Part shown: one piece after another, positions 22,340 to 35,549 of the stretch
Position numbering within the stretch: the first letter of the stretch is position 1
Layout: each line of letters starts with the position of its first letter
Assembly: GCA_958510875.1 (NCBI GenBank)
Contig: OY294067.1
Location: forward strand, 99,740,010 to 99,804,009
Direction of reading: 5' to 3'
Origin: Endomychus coccineus
Taxonomy: Eukaryota; Arthropoda; Insecta; Coleoptera; Endomychidae
DNA: 64,000 bases
Position numbers and translations under genes: made by a program
The notes under the pieces: model-generated
The model's input: only the letters and a program-made list of their open reading frames with translations
Database searches by the model: none
What the model was told of the DNA's origin: nothing

Positions 22340-24450
22340 AAAATTTGCTGATGTTTCCTTCAGCCATTATATCGAATTCTCTGTAAACACATAAGATTTC
22401 AAAAAAAAGTACGCGTTCATTAAAAGTGTCTCCATACAAAAATTCAACACATCGATTAACTTGTTAAGGGATTTTTTTTGTTTTGATCCAACGTGGCCTC
22501 CAGAATAAAACTTATTTCTTGATAGCGAATATATGTGAGCTCCTGAGAGAGTTATTTATTCTATTTATTCAAGCATTTTTCATGAGATTTCTTAGATTTA
22601 AGACTGGTGAGCGTCAGAGTTGATTATATTGACAATCAACAGATCATAATGAGGATATAACCTTTTATTATGTTGAATTAAGAAATGAATACCATCAAAT
22701 ATTATTACACAGTAATTTTGAGATGTCGGTATACTTGAAGTGAATATTAAATAAGCTTGCTCCTTTTCAATTATAAAATTACAAAGTACTCCGATTTATA
22801 AAGTTGAATTAATGGATCCAACTTGGTACATCGGCTTATTCGAAGGTACTTCTACACCACCACAACCGAGCTTTCCTAATAAATACAACGATTTTCAGGC
22901 ATAAAGGGTACAATTGTCTACTAGACTCATCTTACAACTTTTCTAACCAGCTAACATTCTTTCACTAAATATAAATATGAACATATCTAGTGATGTGTGA
23001 TTGTATATTCTGATTTTGATGAGAAATATAAGAAACTTTGTATTTACTTCTCTCACTATACGTAGTATCTAATGTAAGCGAAGTATTGTAATAGGCCTAA
23101 AAAGTTCTAATTTTCGCTGATATCAGATAGAGAGCAATTCTGAGTCTATCTATTTTTCACATGCTGTCTGTTTGTGTAGGTGCGTGCGTGCGTAACCCAC
23201 TCTGGAGACGTTGCGCCGTTCCTATTGGTCGTATCGATTTTAAATTTTGCACATCGTTTGAAAGTGGTAAAAATAGGAACTTTATTGTTTTAGGGCGGTG
23301 TAGCCCCGTCTAAAGTGGTATTTCTGAAATCCATCTTTAGTTTTCCGAATTAAATTATTAATATATCATATTGAACTATAAGGACAACCGTGTTTTTCTG
23401 GTTATAAATATATCTCAAATGTTTATATTTAACCCGCAGAGAAGTGTCCGAAATTCACATTTTGAGTTCCAAGAGACGTCAGCGAAGTGTAAAGATTCAG
23501 TTTATTTTCTGTGTTCACTGTGTTGTGTAATGGTATAAATAATTGCCCTTGTCTATGAATAGTTGGACTGTGAGAATGAATGAAGGTTATGATAACTTCG
23601 ATACAATAACAATAATCTACTAATGATTTTTAGGGATCCTTTAAGAAATGCTGCATCAACGAAGAAATAGATGGAGATTGAGCGACGTTGAAACATTATT
23701 CCATCTTGTAGTAACCGTTTTAGTATTAAAAATTTTACAAATGATGATGATTCATGTCATGCTCTGGAAATATGTAAAATATAAAATAGCTTAGATCTGA
23801 TGCTGTGACTAGGTGATCATCAAAAGTACAATTCTGCAGGCCAAGTTACTGTATCATGAACTTCGCATTCACATCATAATGATTATATCTCAGCTTCAAG
23901 CGATCATTGAATCCTTTCAATGATATGTAAGAAACTGAATATTGTTTCATAATTTTGTTTTCGAAAAATAATTTTACTGAAAATCACAATGAAAATAGAA
24001 GTATGAATGAATCTTTTACATGTTACAATGTGAATGATTTCACATAACACTGCACTTCAGTTCCAGCTTCATAGAGTATATCACGAACTGGACATCCAAT
24101 GTTCTTTTTTCTTATTTTAAATAATTACATAGTTACTTTTTTCATCGAGCATTTGATAAACCCTACAACTGTTTGCTAATTACATTCAAGATTAAAAATA
24201 GCACTGTTCATTATTCTGTAAGCAGAGGATGGTAAAACTCTGATAAAATCAGCAATGATAATTTCCCAGCGTTGAAACAGTGGGAGAAAATGTAGAAAGT
24301 AACTTCTTTTAAGAGCAATCGGATATTATTTGATATATATCATGTAATCAGATAAGTGATACCATACCGTATCATATCAGATTGTTGTTAATTTGATTTC
24401 CAAAAAAGCAAGAACATACATTTCTATATTTATTTTCCATTGATTTTTCA
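22340..24450. other. No coding feature; repeat-like DNA
   Basis: AT-rich with no protein motif. The phrase agaagtgtccgaaa at about 23440 recurs at 24772, each time with related flanks, so an old interspersed repeat is present. Confidence 0.4.
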
Positions 24451-24454
24451 TATA

Positions 24455-24760
24455 GTGTAAGGGAGGAATTGAAATCAGTCCAAAAAAATGTGAAATCACA
24501 ATCTATTTTATTCGAAAATTTTGATAGTTCATGTGACAGTAGGTGTCTGGGTCAGTCTAAAACAAGGTTATACTATAGTGTGAATAATGCGACAGTCAAC
24601 CTGGCAACAGGTGACAATATGAAACACAAAGTAGTAAAATACATTATATAGAAATGTAGACTATTTGAATAAATTTTCAACGTAACATAAAGTTTATCTA
24701 AAATTCCTTCATTAGCGGTTTATGAATCATTTACAATATATTTTCTATTCATACATTGGA
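24455..24760 (-). repeat. Interspersed repeat family R-46, inverted copy
   Basis: The reverse complement reads aaccgctaatgaa and tataaccttgttttagac, followed by tactgtcacatgaactatca, matching the repeat copies at 46330-46573 and 50467-50640. It confirms that those two segments are halves of one repeat that was later split by the pogo composite. Confidence 0.7.
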
Positions 24761-24764
24761 CCCA

Positions 24765-26040
24765 CAGAAGTGTCCGAAACCTATTTTGCTTACAAAAGTC
24801 TAGAATGTCACTTAGTCAATTGAACACAGTTCATTTAGCAAAACATTCAAATTTTCACACGCTCCCGGAAAAGCGTCGATATATCGGAAAATACGCGTTT
24901 TGGAAAAAACTGTAATATACATTATCTTTATACAACATTCGTTTACTCACTTCAGTTTTTTCAGATTGTTCACATATCCAGACATTCTCCATTTCTAACA
25001 AACCACCATTTGTTTGATCTTTTTGGAAAATACATTTTTCACAAGAAAGTTTTGCATTTCTTAATATTTTTAAATATTAGGTATTCCAAAGTCGATCGAA
25101 TACTGGTAGTTCTCTTCGATATGGAAAATTCCAAACAGCTATTGCAGGGAAAATGATGTGCATTTTCTGGAAACTATGTTGAGAAAATAAATTGTAGATG
25201 CTGGTTTCGTTTTCAAAAAATTTTGAGAAAATTGACAAATTAGTTTTTTGCTTATTGTTTATAATAAACTGTCTAATGGACCAAACTAATTTATTTTTAC
25301 CTTCTGTGGTTTGATCACAAAGAATAAATTGGCACAACTTTTGACTCAATTCAAGTTTCTTATCGAATTTCGCTATATATTCCTTTTCTGGAGCTTATTT
25401 TCCTGTACTGTAGTGGACATTTTTATGATATTGATGTCGGTTTAAGCGGACGTCATGAATTTGTATGAAATATGTATATTACTATACTGAGCAAGGCATT
25501 TTAAATCTATTTTCCCGTGCTACCACCGATTTAGTAAGTTCATAATATGAAGTTTGAAGGACGTGAGTTGAGTTCACTCAAATCTTGGTTATCAACGTAA
25601 TAGTTGGGTAATAATTATTATTGGTCTAGTGCTCACGTTGATTCTACAAATGAAGTGTCCGAGTAGTTTAATAAAGCACTTGACGAAAACTGCCAGAACT
25701 CTCGAACAACATTATTGGGACTTGTTTTTGCTCGCTCACCACCACATTCAATTCAATTTAGTAATACTCACATAACGGAACAACTTCCAAGAGCCGAGGA
25801 CTACAGACAAAACAAATACAGACAGTTATTTAACAAATATGAATAAATAGCTTGTTTCATATTCACTTCATTGAAATACATCAACCATAGCAGGTACAAA
25901 TTCTCATATGTACAAATCTGGATGAAAGGTGAATATATGAATGGATTTTTTTTACAGCTACACAGATAAAACGTCATAGTTGTGGCAATGATAATTATTC
26001 ATTAATAATGAAACAAAACTATTCTATTTGGTAGTATTGT
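24765..26040. other. No recognisable feature
   Basis: AT-rich presumed intronic DNA. A 90-codon minus-strand frame at 25349-25077 has no recognisable motif. Confidence 0.4.
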
Positions 26041-26044
26041 CATA

Positions 26045-26400
26045 TACGAGGGCAAGGTGAAAACTCCTTGGAAAATAAAACAGATGGCGCCAAAATCAAA
26101 AATTCCATGTGACATTTGTAATGTACCATCTTGAGCAAGAATGTTCTAGTCGTCTAATTGAGGTTACAACGCCAGAAATTGTCGATGAAATCTATGGTAT
26201 GATATTGAATGATCGGCGAGTTAAAGTGCACGAGATTACTGAGCCTATGGGCATCTTAACCGAATTGGTACGGAACATTTTGCACAATTTTTTGAATATG
26301 AGAATGTGCATTTGCTTTCTGTTGACAACGATCACAGGCATATATTACGCAAGCTGTATTATCATAGTATTCCGCAGAAAATTCAAGCTCATATATTTCT
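26045..26400 (+). pseudogene. mariner transposase fragment with 5' terminus
   Basis: The sequence starts TA-CGAGGGCAAGGTGAAAA, the same terminus as the mariner at 37829, and reads RLIEVTTPEIVDEIYGMILN, then DRRVKVHEITEPMGI and NILHNFLNMRM, the first helix-turn-helix of mariner transposases. An internal deletion then joins to ITGIYYA from the C-terminal half. No right terminus was found. It is dead. Confidence 0.75.
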
Positions 26401-26929
26401 TCTTACTTTGTGTACATTTGTATTCGAATAATATTTCTTCATACGTTCGAAGCGTACACTTTGTATAATTTTGGAAATTGAAATGACAGTATTGACTAGT
26501 ATAGAGTTACACGAAAGGGAAAGCTATTATGTTTATAGAAGATCATCTGATGTGGAGTGTTGGCAGAGGATGTAGGCATTGACATTTTTCTTGAAAGTGT
26601 GGAGGTTATAGGCATAAGGAAAGTCTTCGCTAGGCAAAGTGTTCCACAGCTGCGCCATTTCATTGATAAATTACGTCTGGTAGATTACTGCTGTAACGAA
26701 GCTTAAATTTTGAAAGATTATTTAATTTAGATCAGGCAATAAATATGGATGTTACATGTAATTTCAGTTTGAACATTTCATTATTTCAATAGATATGAAT
26801 GAATTCCGAATGTGTATTCCGTGATTGTTACTTGTATAAATCTCCGTAAATCTCGTATAATTATTCAAATAGATGAATCAAATTCATGTCCGTTCAAAAT
26901 TGCATTTCATTCCGATAAAATATGTTGCA

Positions 26930-28740
26930 AAAACAGGGGCCAGGAGAGCTAACGCATCAAACTTTGTGCTGCCTTATGTATAAAAAGGGCAAACAACCTA
27001 AAAACTCCGATAACACTTGTTTAGTCCGCCGAGAGAAACTACCGGAGCGTCATGTGCGCGAATTTTAGATCTAAAAAGTAGCGTCACTTTTATACATTGT
27101 TCGGGGCATAAGTGAAAAAACCCTGGGCACAAAATAAGGAATTGGAGGAGCAGACCTGTCCAGAACCTCGGGAAACATATAAAAGCCGTGACAGTCAAAA
27201 GATCGCTCTCTTGTGTTTTTGAATTTTGATCAGTGAAGTAGCTCTCTTTGTGTTTTTGAATTTCAATCAGTGCAGTTACTCTCTTGTGTTTTTTTGAATT
27301 TCAAGTATAAATAGTACCGCTGAAGTGTGATCATATAAGAATCAAAGTGAATTAATTACCCGAGTTTGAGTCAGGTTTAAAACTGTGGATTAATAATAGT
27401 TTTCCGTGCAAGTGAATTGTTTCAGAAGGTAAATGAGCAAATAGTTTATATTTTTGGGCATTACGATATATTGATTTCCGTAATTTATGATTGTTATTGT
27501 AATAGGTGAACGTTTGTAAGATACCTGAGTTCCGTAGCAGTCAGTAATTTGAATTGAAATAATTGAGTTTATCCCGTTGTAGGTCAGATCGCGCACGATT
27601 TGGATTTACGCGCGAATTGAAATATTCCAGTAATTGTATAGTGTGTATAGAGTGTGTATGTTTGAACGACAGGGGCGTCTTTGGTATATTTGTACACGCC
27701 GTGCTGATACCGGAAGTATAAGTATATCATAGACGACCAAACCGCCAACAGTTTGTGCACGCCGTGCTGATACCGGAAGTATAAGCTGAGGGTGATTGTG
27801 TGATTGTGTTACGATTGAGAATTGTAATAATTCCCTTAATACTATGAGAAGTCCTCGGCCGTGGATATAGGGGTTATTGCAGATAAGATAATTAGGGTTT
27901 GTGCACACTGTGTTGATACCGGAAGTATAAGCCCTAATTGCTTAGGTTCCGAATCTGTAAAGTGTATGAAGACTAACACTGTCATACTATTACCGGGAAT
28001 TACGTTGAAAGTTAGTACAAGGATGGGTGAGGTGACAGAATAAACTCAATTAGAGTAATTAACCGAAAAATAGTAAAATCTGATATCGCACAATCGGAAA
28101 ACTAGTGAAAAACAATATTTTCCGAACCAACCGAATTTATAACCGAATATATTTTAGTGTGATTTGAACATTTCAGTCATTAGTGCTGCTATCTAAAAAT
28201 TTACCGAATACCGCTCATTACGCTGGGACCTGTTTGATTCGTACTTTTCCGCAAATTGATCATTCTGAATCATTTATCAACCAATCCCGTACCGCTGAAT
28301 TGAATTTAGTTACCGAACTTATCGTAGAATAGATAGGTTGAAAGAGATTTCATTTACCGTTTGAGCTTCATCACATTTTTCCGTCTGGGTGTAATTTTGT
28401 GAAATAATACCGTTCAATTGCATTTAAATTGATTATTCCGAAAGTGTACTTGTTATATTTATTATATATTTTAATATTTAAAATTCCCCGTTTCATTGAA
28501 TTATTTCTGTTCCATCTTTAACGAGCTAAGTTTTAACCAGGTATCAATTGTAATTAAAGCCTACAATTCTGATACTGTTTTCTGCCCATTGGACTCTGGT
28601 TATACTTCACTGTAGCTACCCTAGGGACAAGGCTATCTTTAGATGGCATAGTGACAAGCCTTGTGGAGAGGACCCTAGCAGAAGTCCTCAAAAGGAGTTA
28701 ACCTTTAGAAAATCTGGCGCCCGAGGATTTGAAATCAGCA
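26930..28740 (+). repeat. LTR and leader of an LTR retrotransposon
   Basis: A TATA box (acatataaaagccg, about 27177) is followed by three tandem units of about 45 bp (tctcttgtgtttttgaattt, 27206-27305). Then come three spaced copies of gctgataccggaagtataag (about 27698, 27762 and a variant at 27910). It closes at about 28725 with aatctggcgcccgagga, where TGGCGCC fits a tRNA primer-binding site. The same ends recur inverted at 39845-39916 (ctcgggcgccagattt) and 40560-40760 (tacttccgggtaaca), showing it is a repeated LTR. No internal coding region follows, so it is solo or truncated. The exact left edge is unknown. Confidence 0.6.
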
Positions 28741-28933
28741 CTTTACCGAAAAGTCGCAAGGTACTCGTTATACTGCCTACCAGGAATTTCTTGTGGCGGT
28801 ATAACATACGAGATTTCCAATGAGAATCGACCATATTCATAGAAAAGTGATAGATCGCCTACCTTTCTCAGACGTTCTAGACCGGCACTGTTTTAATGGG
28901 TGCAAGATCACAAACGAGATGACCAGCTCTCTT

Positions 28934-29230
28934 CTAAAAAGAATCTATTAGCCTCAGTGCATGTTCGACTGACATGAACAATGAACTCCAAAGTATGAAT
29001 AGTACTCCATTACAGGTCGAATCTGTGCTTTGTGTATCATGAGGGATAGCTGATTGTAAAATAGCTCTTGGCATGGAATAGAAAACCGAGTTTCTGTGGA
29101 ACAGTTCTGTGATGGACCTCATACGATCGTCCCATGAGAGGGTCCTGTTATTGGTGATACCGAGCATAAATGTTGAGAACCTAATAGGAACAGTCGTACC
29201 TTACATCATCATATAGATATTGTGGTATCC
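28934..29230 (-). pseudogene. LINE RT C-terminal fragment
   Basis: MLGITNNRTLSWDDRMRSIT resembles the 'LGi.iD..LtW..Hi..i' motif after the RT palm of Jockey-like LINEs. The following YGILFWG-type motif is decayed. Confidence 0.6.
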
Positions 29231-29779
29231 ACCTTCTAAATACAAGCTTTAGATCAAAACTTTTCATGATAAATATGGATTTGAGGGGTTCACATAATTA
29301 TTTATTTATGGATATGTATTGTTACCAATATATGAATGGTCGAATGTTCTTATTATTTCCTTCCATATTAACGGAGATTTCTACAGTTTCTGAAGAATAT
29401 TGATTAGATCATGAGAAGTAGATGAACACATTACATACACAAATAATATATACACTGGTTCGTCAGGTTAAAATGTTGATATCAATTGATCCTGAAGAAG
29501 TTGCTGGCGGAAATAAGGTACTGTATCATATCTGATGAGTTTTTATCAAATGTATGTATATTTGTTGAATCTATAATTGAAATTGGTATGTAATTATGAA
29601 ACATTTTAGCAAAATATATTAGATTCTTTGCTAAAGTGATAAGTCCATGATGAGTATACTGATTTTTCTTTCAATTTCTTGTATCAAGTTCGTGCATGAA
29701 AATTTCATAATAAATTTTGTTTATTTTTCGAGAGGAATACCAAACATTCAATGATGAAGATACCATGAAAAGTAAGAAG

Positions 29780-30345
29780 GTAGTTAGTTCTGAAAAACGC
29801 GACAATATTGCATCTGTTTCATCTTGCTCATTATCCTCAAAGACTGCTTTAGGATAACCAAAACTTTGTTAGCATTAGAAGCACTGCCCCAGAACATTAC
29901 CCTATACTCAAGAGTTGGGTAAATATTTCTAAAATTAACAGTGTTTAGTACACTGAGACACATTTTTCTCTTCAATGTGTTATCCAGATATATATCAATG
30001 ATTATGATGGAATCATGGGATTGTACTTCCCAGTCAGTCGTACATACCACGTAAGGCCCTGTTGAAGTAGAATTAGTTGTTATAAATAGCGTGCAACATG
30101 TTTTTCAGAAATTTAAAATTAACTTGGTTTCATGTAGGTAATCATGAATATTTAAGATCACAGAATTCAGATTGAGTACTGCTTGAAACAAAAACATTGA
30201 TATCATCTGCATAATTTACTAGAAAGTTTAAATTATAAATCAACTTTCAGGGCATTTAAGGAAATTACAGAAAGGAGTGAACACAGGATTTCCTTGAGGT
30301 TCACCAGTAGTCTCAGCTATGCCAGATTCCAATATGTTATGGTTT
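29780..30345 (-). pseudogene. LINE reverse transcriptase fragment
   Basis: The minus strand reads ESGIAETTGEPQGNPVFTP (decayed motif B, PQG) at about 30330-30275, then stops, then YPTLEYRVMFWGSASNANKV (the 'sxl.YgiifWG' motif) at about 29930-29850. Domain order and spacing fit one badly decayed Jockey-like LINE separate from the one at 28934. Confidence 0.65.
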
Positions 30346-30976
30346 TCTTTTAAAACAAGTTTTTGATTTATTGAATGTGATCTCAAGTTCTTGGGGTGGT
30401 GAAGAATTAACCCTTTGAAGTTACTATCATGATCTCCATTGAACTGTATTAACTTAGTTCAGGTATATGAATGATTGTTGACTTACTATGCCAATAGAAG
30501 CAATGCATGTTACTATTTGTCAATTTTTGACTTGACTTATTTGTTGAACTTTCATTATTATTATATACCATATAGTTTTTGGTTTGTTATCACTATTTGA
30601 TATTTTTGTTCCAAACTAATTTATTATTGTTTGCAGTATTTATTTCATCATGAAAAGCCTTTTCATATTAATTATAAAGTTTTTTGTAACATTCGGTCAC
30701 TCTGAAAGGTTGTGTAATATGCTAATCTGAGAACTTTCATATAGTGACAAAATTTGATCACAATGATCCGATATGCCCAAACGAATAGAATTAGATTCAG
30801 ATACCTCCTTACTTACTTTAATAAATCATAAAAATACCCATTATGTTTTTTTTTTCTAAAATATCTCCATTTATAATACATTCAGAATGCTAGGAATGCG
30901 TTGTCTAAAATTATTTTGGAATTCTGAAAAAAATACTTAAGTCGCTAGTTCTGTTTACAGATACCACTACATATTT

Positions 30977-31285
30977 TTACTCAATGATCAGTTCAACCGC
31001 AGTGCATTCCACATTGAAACATTCTGAATGTGCAAAAGTTATCTCGAGGAAGCCATCGTAGCTCGGAAGTTCGATAGATAGCCGAACCACCATATTTCTA
31101 GCTCCATAACAGTAACCAGAAACGAGTTGAAAATTATTCAATTTTAAAGTTATTTGTTTGTTATCTTGACAACTTGAAGAGGCTAGTTGTATTTCACACT
31201 CAACAATCAAGCGAAAGTTTTTCAACTCAAGCGAATACTCAATCTCAAATCTTAATAAACAATCACCATGAGTTTCAAACTTCAA
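30977..31285 (-). CDS. Unrecognised 102-codon open frame
   Basis: An ATG-to-stop frame with a protein-like composition (regular hydrophobic alternation, several Cys, SCQDNKQITLKLNNF and YDGFLEITFAHSECFN), unlike the low-complexity shadow frames around it. I recognise no family. It could be an eroded element ORF or chance. No splice or promoter context supports expression. Confidence 0.2.
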   Translation of the reverse strand: MKFETHGDCLLRFEIEYSLELKNFRLIVECEIQLASSSCQDNKQITLKLNNFQLVSGYCYGARNMVVRLSIELPSYDGFLEITFAHSECFNVECTAVELIIE

Positions 31286-31567
31286 AGATGGATTTGTGAA
31301 TTATTACGAATACTACATGTATCTGGATGTAGATTCTTTAGATATTTGAGAAGAGTGTCGTCTGAGGGAGAAGATACTCTTCATTTTGTACAGGTTGATA
31401 AACTGAACAGTATTCAATTCATTATGTACATTATACATCAAACAGGCAGAAAAATATTGTTAAATACATTTAGAAAGTTGATAAGTAAAATAGGATTCAG
31501 GAGCAGTATTCATTATTTCTATTTCCACTATTGTGAATATAACAGGCAGTAAAAATTAATAAGATGT

Positions 31568-31735
31568 CAGTATTTATTTATTTATTTATTTATTTCAATT
31601 TTACATATCCACAGGATAAATCTCAAATGATATAATAATACATTTAAGTGAACTTACAATAATAATAAAAAACAAAGTAAAAAATGTTCTTTAAATAAGT
31701 AATATAAAAAAGTATATATATATATATATATAACA
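31568..31735 (+). repeat. (TATT)n and (TA)n microsatellites
   Basis: A TTTA/TATT tetranucleotide run at about 31571-31595 and a TA dinucleotide run at about 31711-31732, separated by A-rich DNA. Confidence 0.9.
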
Positions 31736-31954
31736 AAATTAATTAACTATTAAGTAGACTAGAGTGGCGAAGCTTAGATTTTGGTTGTTGATCGGACATA
31801 TTAAAAATATCGAAGTTAGCACAAAATTCATTAACTGATCCACAAATATTGTTGACAGTGGTGTTCGAACCATACCTGGTGCGATGGGTTTCAATGTGTA
31901 ACAATGCATGAGTACGGGTGTTATAACTTGGAACTCTAACATTAGTCGGTAATG

Positions 31955-32310
31955 AAGTTAGAAAAACAAATAACCTACTAACTTAGTATTCCCAAAAAGA
32001 TATAAAAAATTACCAAACTAACCTGCGATAACGTTGCCGCTTGGAGTTTCCTGTAGGTCTAGAAGGACTATTAATCAATTACGGAAACAAAATTCCAAAT
32101 AATCTGCTAACCTAGTATTCCTAAAAGTGAATAAAAATTTAACAAACTGACCTGCGTTAACTGTGCCGTTTGGAATTCCAGCACGTGTACAAGGTCAACG
32201 AAAATCAATCAATTACAAAAACAAACTTTCAAATAACCTGTTAATCTAGTATTCTCAAATTAAAACTTACCTGGGATAACGTGGCAGCTTGGAGTTTCGA
32301 AACGCCATTA
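31955..32310 (+). repeat. Tandem array, about 2.7 units of ~130 bp
   Basis: The phrase aa(c/t)ctgctaa(c/t)ctagtattc recurs at about 31967, 32097 and 32231, each followed by aac(t/c)(a/g)acctgcg(a/t)taac(g/t)(t/g)gccg-type sequence and a ttggagtttc-like segment. The period is 130-134 bp and divergence is about 15-20%. Confidence 0.7.
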
Positions 32311-32319
32311 AAAGCAAAA

Positions 32320-33530
32320 GTATAATATTGAGCCGGAGTTTTAACGTCTTGGCTATACTCGCTGATGCAGTTACAACATTGAATTCGGTTTATTAATTCG
32401 CACTGGCCGATTATTACTTTCCCCGACCATTTATCAATCAAACTGACTTGTTGTTTTATCTTATTGACCGTTTATTATTTTTACCGACGATATGTTATCA
32501 TACGGACTATTTGAAATAAAATACTGGGAAAGTGTCCTGTCCATAAAATTGAAATACTGGTAATTTTATTTGTACCGAATTTGAATACAATTTGGATGTA
32601 CAACATAAATAGAATATTCAATTAAATGATCCAAAATGATATTTATAGCTTGCTGTTTCAGAAAATTATGCAGATTGTGGTATTGCTCTGTGTAATAGAT
32701 AATGTAACATTTCTCTAGTTTGAAAATGATTTTATTTCACTGAGTTACACCCGATTCATCCCGTTTAGCGTATCACTTTAGACGTACACATGTTTATTGA
32801 TCATTCAGAACTCCACAGTTTTTGCAGTAAGCCTCAAGTAAAATTCGGAATGTTATAATGTTTTGTCTGATCTTTTGGAATATGTATTTCGAATAAGGTA
32901 TCAGAAAAATCAAAACAGTATAGCAAATGTTGTTGTGAATGCAAATCAGTAGATGGACTATATTTTCACCTAAGACTTTCAAACATTGTCGCTTAACCAA
33001 ATATGTATTTTATGTGAAGCTGGTGCATAGGAAATATCTCAAGGACAATTTTATCCGTGCAGTGAACACATAACTTTTGTTTACATACAGAAATAAACGA
33101 ATATTCGAATTCCAATTCCATTCCATAATCCGATAGATGTTAGGTTCATGAATAAATAAACTACTTTTATAATATAAACAATTCGGAATTAGTTTGACAT
33201 GCCTATTAACGAGGTGGTTGACACGTAAACTTATAATGATGTAACAAATTTGAATACTCCATGAGATCAAGTTGAGGCAACATTAGTAAAGTCAGGATAG
33301 TATTAGTGAGTACCACATAGTAGACATCCCAGGAGGATCTATATTTGACCATTTTTGCGTTTTGAAGAAAAACGATTATTTTAATTGTAGAAAATCTCAT
33401 TAATTAATGTTTTTCAGAAAATAGGTTAATGAAAAATACAATCCTTAATTATTAGTCCCCAAGGGAATACAAGGAACCTCAATAACATAGCAATTCACAG
33501 TGAATAGCAAACACATTAGATTATTCAATT
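32320..33530. other. No recognisable feature
   Basis: AT-rich DNA with only incidental short frames. Confidence 0.4.
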
Positions 33531-33544
33531 AGATAAAACCAGGT

Positions 33545-33960
33545 CGAACAGTGACAACATGTCTAGCAGTTTTGGAGGGCTGTTTCGCTTGTTCATATAC
33601 TATCTGCGAAACCATAAAACGATGAAGTCACTATTCGACCATCTCCGCCAGAGGTATAGAAACCCGATTAAAAAATGTTTGGAGAAGCTAGATGTCCCAA
33701 CACCATCTACCGGATAGTAGATGTCTCACTGTAAGAATCATTCACAATGCTATGCATTGATATAAAGATCTCAAGCGTTTCAAATGAACGTAGGTGCTAA
33801 GGTTCTCCAGGCCGAACAATGGCAAGTCATCTGATAGCTTCTGGCAGCTGTTTTGCTTTGTCATAAGCTGATCAACGAAGAGAGTAAGATGTTGAAGTCA
33901 CTATTCCACCATCTCCCCCGGAGTCCTGCAGAACCTGAACCTAGTCTAATTAAATAATCT
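33545..33960 (+). repeat. Diverged direct repeat, two units of ~270 bp
   Basis: aggtcgaacagtgacaaca ... gaagtcactattcgaccatc (33540-33650) is echoed by aggccgaacaatggcaagtc ... gaagtcactattccaccatc (33806-33915). The inter-unit part (acaccatctaccgga ... atgtctcac) also resembles 52970-53040, so this is an interspersed repeat. Confidence 0.55.
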
Positions 33961-34129
33961 AACACGAAATGTGTTAACAATTCACTATGCATTGTTATGG
34001 TACTTGGCGGATATTTCTCCAATATTATCCCGTTGTTTCTTTTTGAATGAATCTTACAGCAACTTTTCGGCAGACCAAATGTTTTATTTGTTACCACAAA
34101 CTCTTTCTAGGCACTTCGAAATAAGGATA

Positions 34130-35130
34130 TGTAACCTCTGATAATTTGTTACGTTGGGCACTTATCTTAAGTGCATATGATCAGCAGTTTGTCGATAGGG
34201 AAGGTCGACAACATGGAAACGGAGATGCTTTCTGTAGTTTACCTTGAACACAGAAACCTTGCGATGAATTTCCGGAGCCTGCTGGTACGTACTTTCTAGG
34301 AATCAAGCAAACTTCAGTTAGCTGATTTGAAGTTACTTATGCTACATTGAACGATGGTATACTTGTCAAACTTCTGGATTTGATAGTCAATGGGTGGCCA
34401 AATTCTGTAGATCATCATGGTATTGTTCGACCGAAAATTGCTGCACGCTCTTATCTTTGGTGACCTGGGTTGAGCAAGGATGTCAGGAGCACTGTCAAGC
34501 AATGCAAAGTTTGTCAATAAAACTCAGATAATCCTCTTATTGCTCCTCCACTGCCTCGCTCGACAGCAGCTCAATCTAGGGAACGAGCGATTATGCTGGA
34601 CCAGTCGATAATCAAGTATTCCTGATAATGATCCAAGGTTTCCAGTGATCAAGATCGTTTCTTCGATGTCTGCGTCAGTGCTTGTTCAAGTTCCCCGAGG
34701 TGTTTTTTTTCAGATTATGGGGTACCATCGGGGATTCCAGATAATGAGAATTTTATGACTTTTTGGAAAAAAAAATGATTCCTGTTTCTCAATTCACCAC
34801 CATTTCATCCATTCTATAATGGACTCGTAGAACATACAGTTTGTTCATTAAAGAATCTTTGGCAAAAATTTCGCGAGGAGGACAGTGTTTATAATGTTCA
34901 TATAAGATTTCCTCGAGTACTCTTTGTCACCCTTACTGTGGTTTGTACCGTAATCAAGTGTACACCAGCTGATCTTTTTTATGCAAATTTGAAGGTTCGT
35001 TGCTCAATCGACATGCTTCGTTCTAACCCGAAAAACAACTTCATCGATGGATTCTTTTGAGCGTCATTTTGAAGTAGGATATTTCATACAATTCGTGATT
35101 ATCGTTCATCAAAACCAAAATGATCGGAAC
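34130..35130 (+). pseudogene. gypsy (Ty3-type) pol fragment: RNase H end plus integrase
   Basis: The plus strand reads LLRWALILSAYDQQFV and GRQHGNGDAFCSLP (end of gypsy RNase H and tether, the 'kHaNADaLSRLP' motif), then HHGIVRPKIAARSYLW and KQCKVCQ (the HHCC finger of integrase), then a decayed core with FHPFYNGLVEHTVCSLK (the catalytic Glu block, normally N-G-x-A-E-R). Frameshifts and stops are frequent. This half of pol lies in opposite orientation to the gag at 35550-36290. Confidence 0.75.
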
Positions 35131-35549
35131 GAATCATTTCTGTAAAACAATGATCACATGTTTATTCTAAAATAGGCGAAGAAGGTGTTTCACATAACCG
35201 AATCTCTAGAATCTACTTCCATTCAAAGAATCTTGTAATCGACTTGAACAGGAACTGTGATAGGTGGTGGAGCGGTAATTGTAGAGTTCTTCACATATTC
35301 ATCTGGACCTGTTTTGAAAGTTCCCTCTTATGAGTTAAACAACCCAATATCGAATTGAAGGTGTAAAAATAGCCGCGTTCGAATTTTCCACCGAAGAATG
35401 TTCACTTGCAGACAACGATTCTGGTTAAATTACTGAAAGTTCATGAGTTGACGCCGATGAAGCTGATTCCTTTGTTCTCGTTCTTGAGAACTTGATCTCT
35501 CTTATGTTCTTGATTTTCATTTTTAGTTCCACTGTTTCTTAAATCTATT

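Noticed and set aside
27606..28043. Frames of 100 and 60 codons in the LTR with repeated ILPVSARR-type segments
   Set aside because: The repeat in the protein is only the thrice-repeated 20-mer of the LTR; there is no coding signature.
31568..31735. AT-rich microsatellites as a possible replication origin or matrix attachment region
   Set aside because: Only base composition supports this; simple repeats of this kind are common in insect introns.
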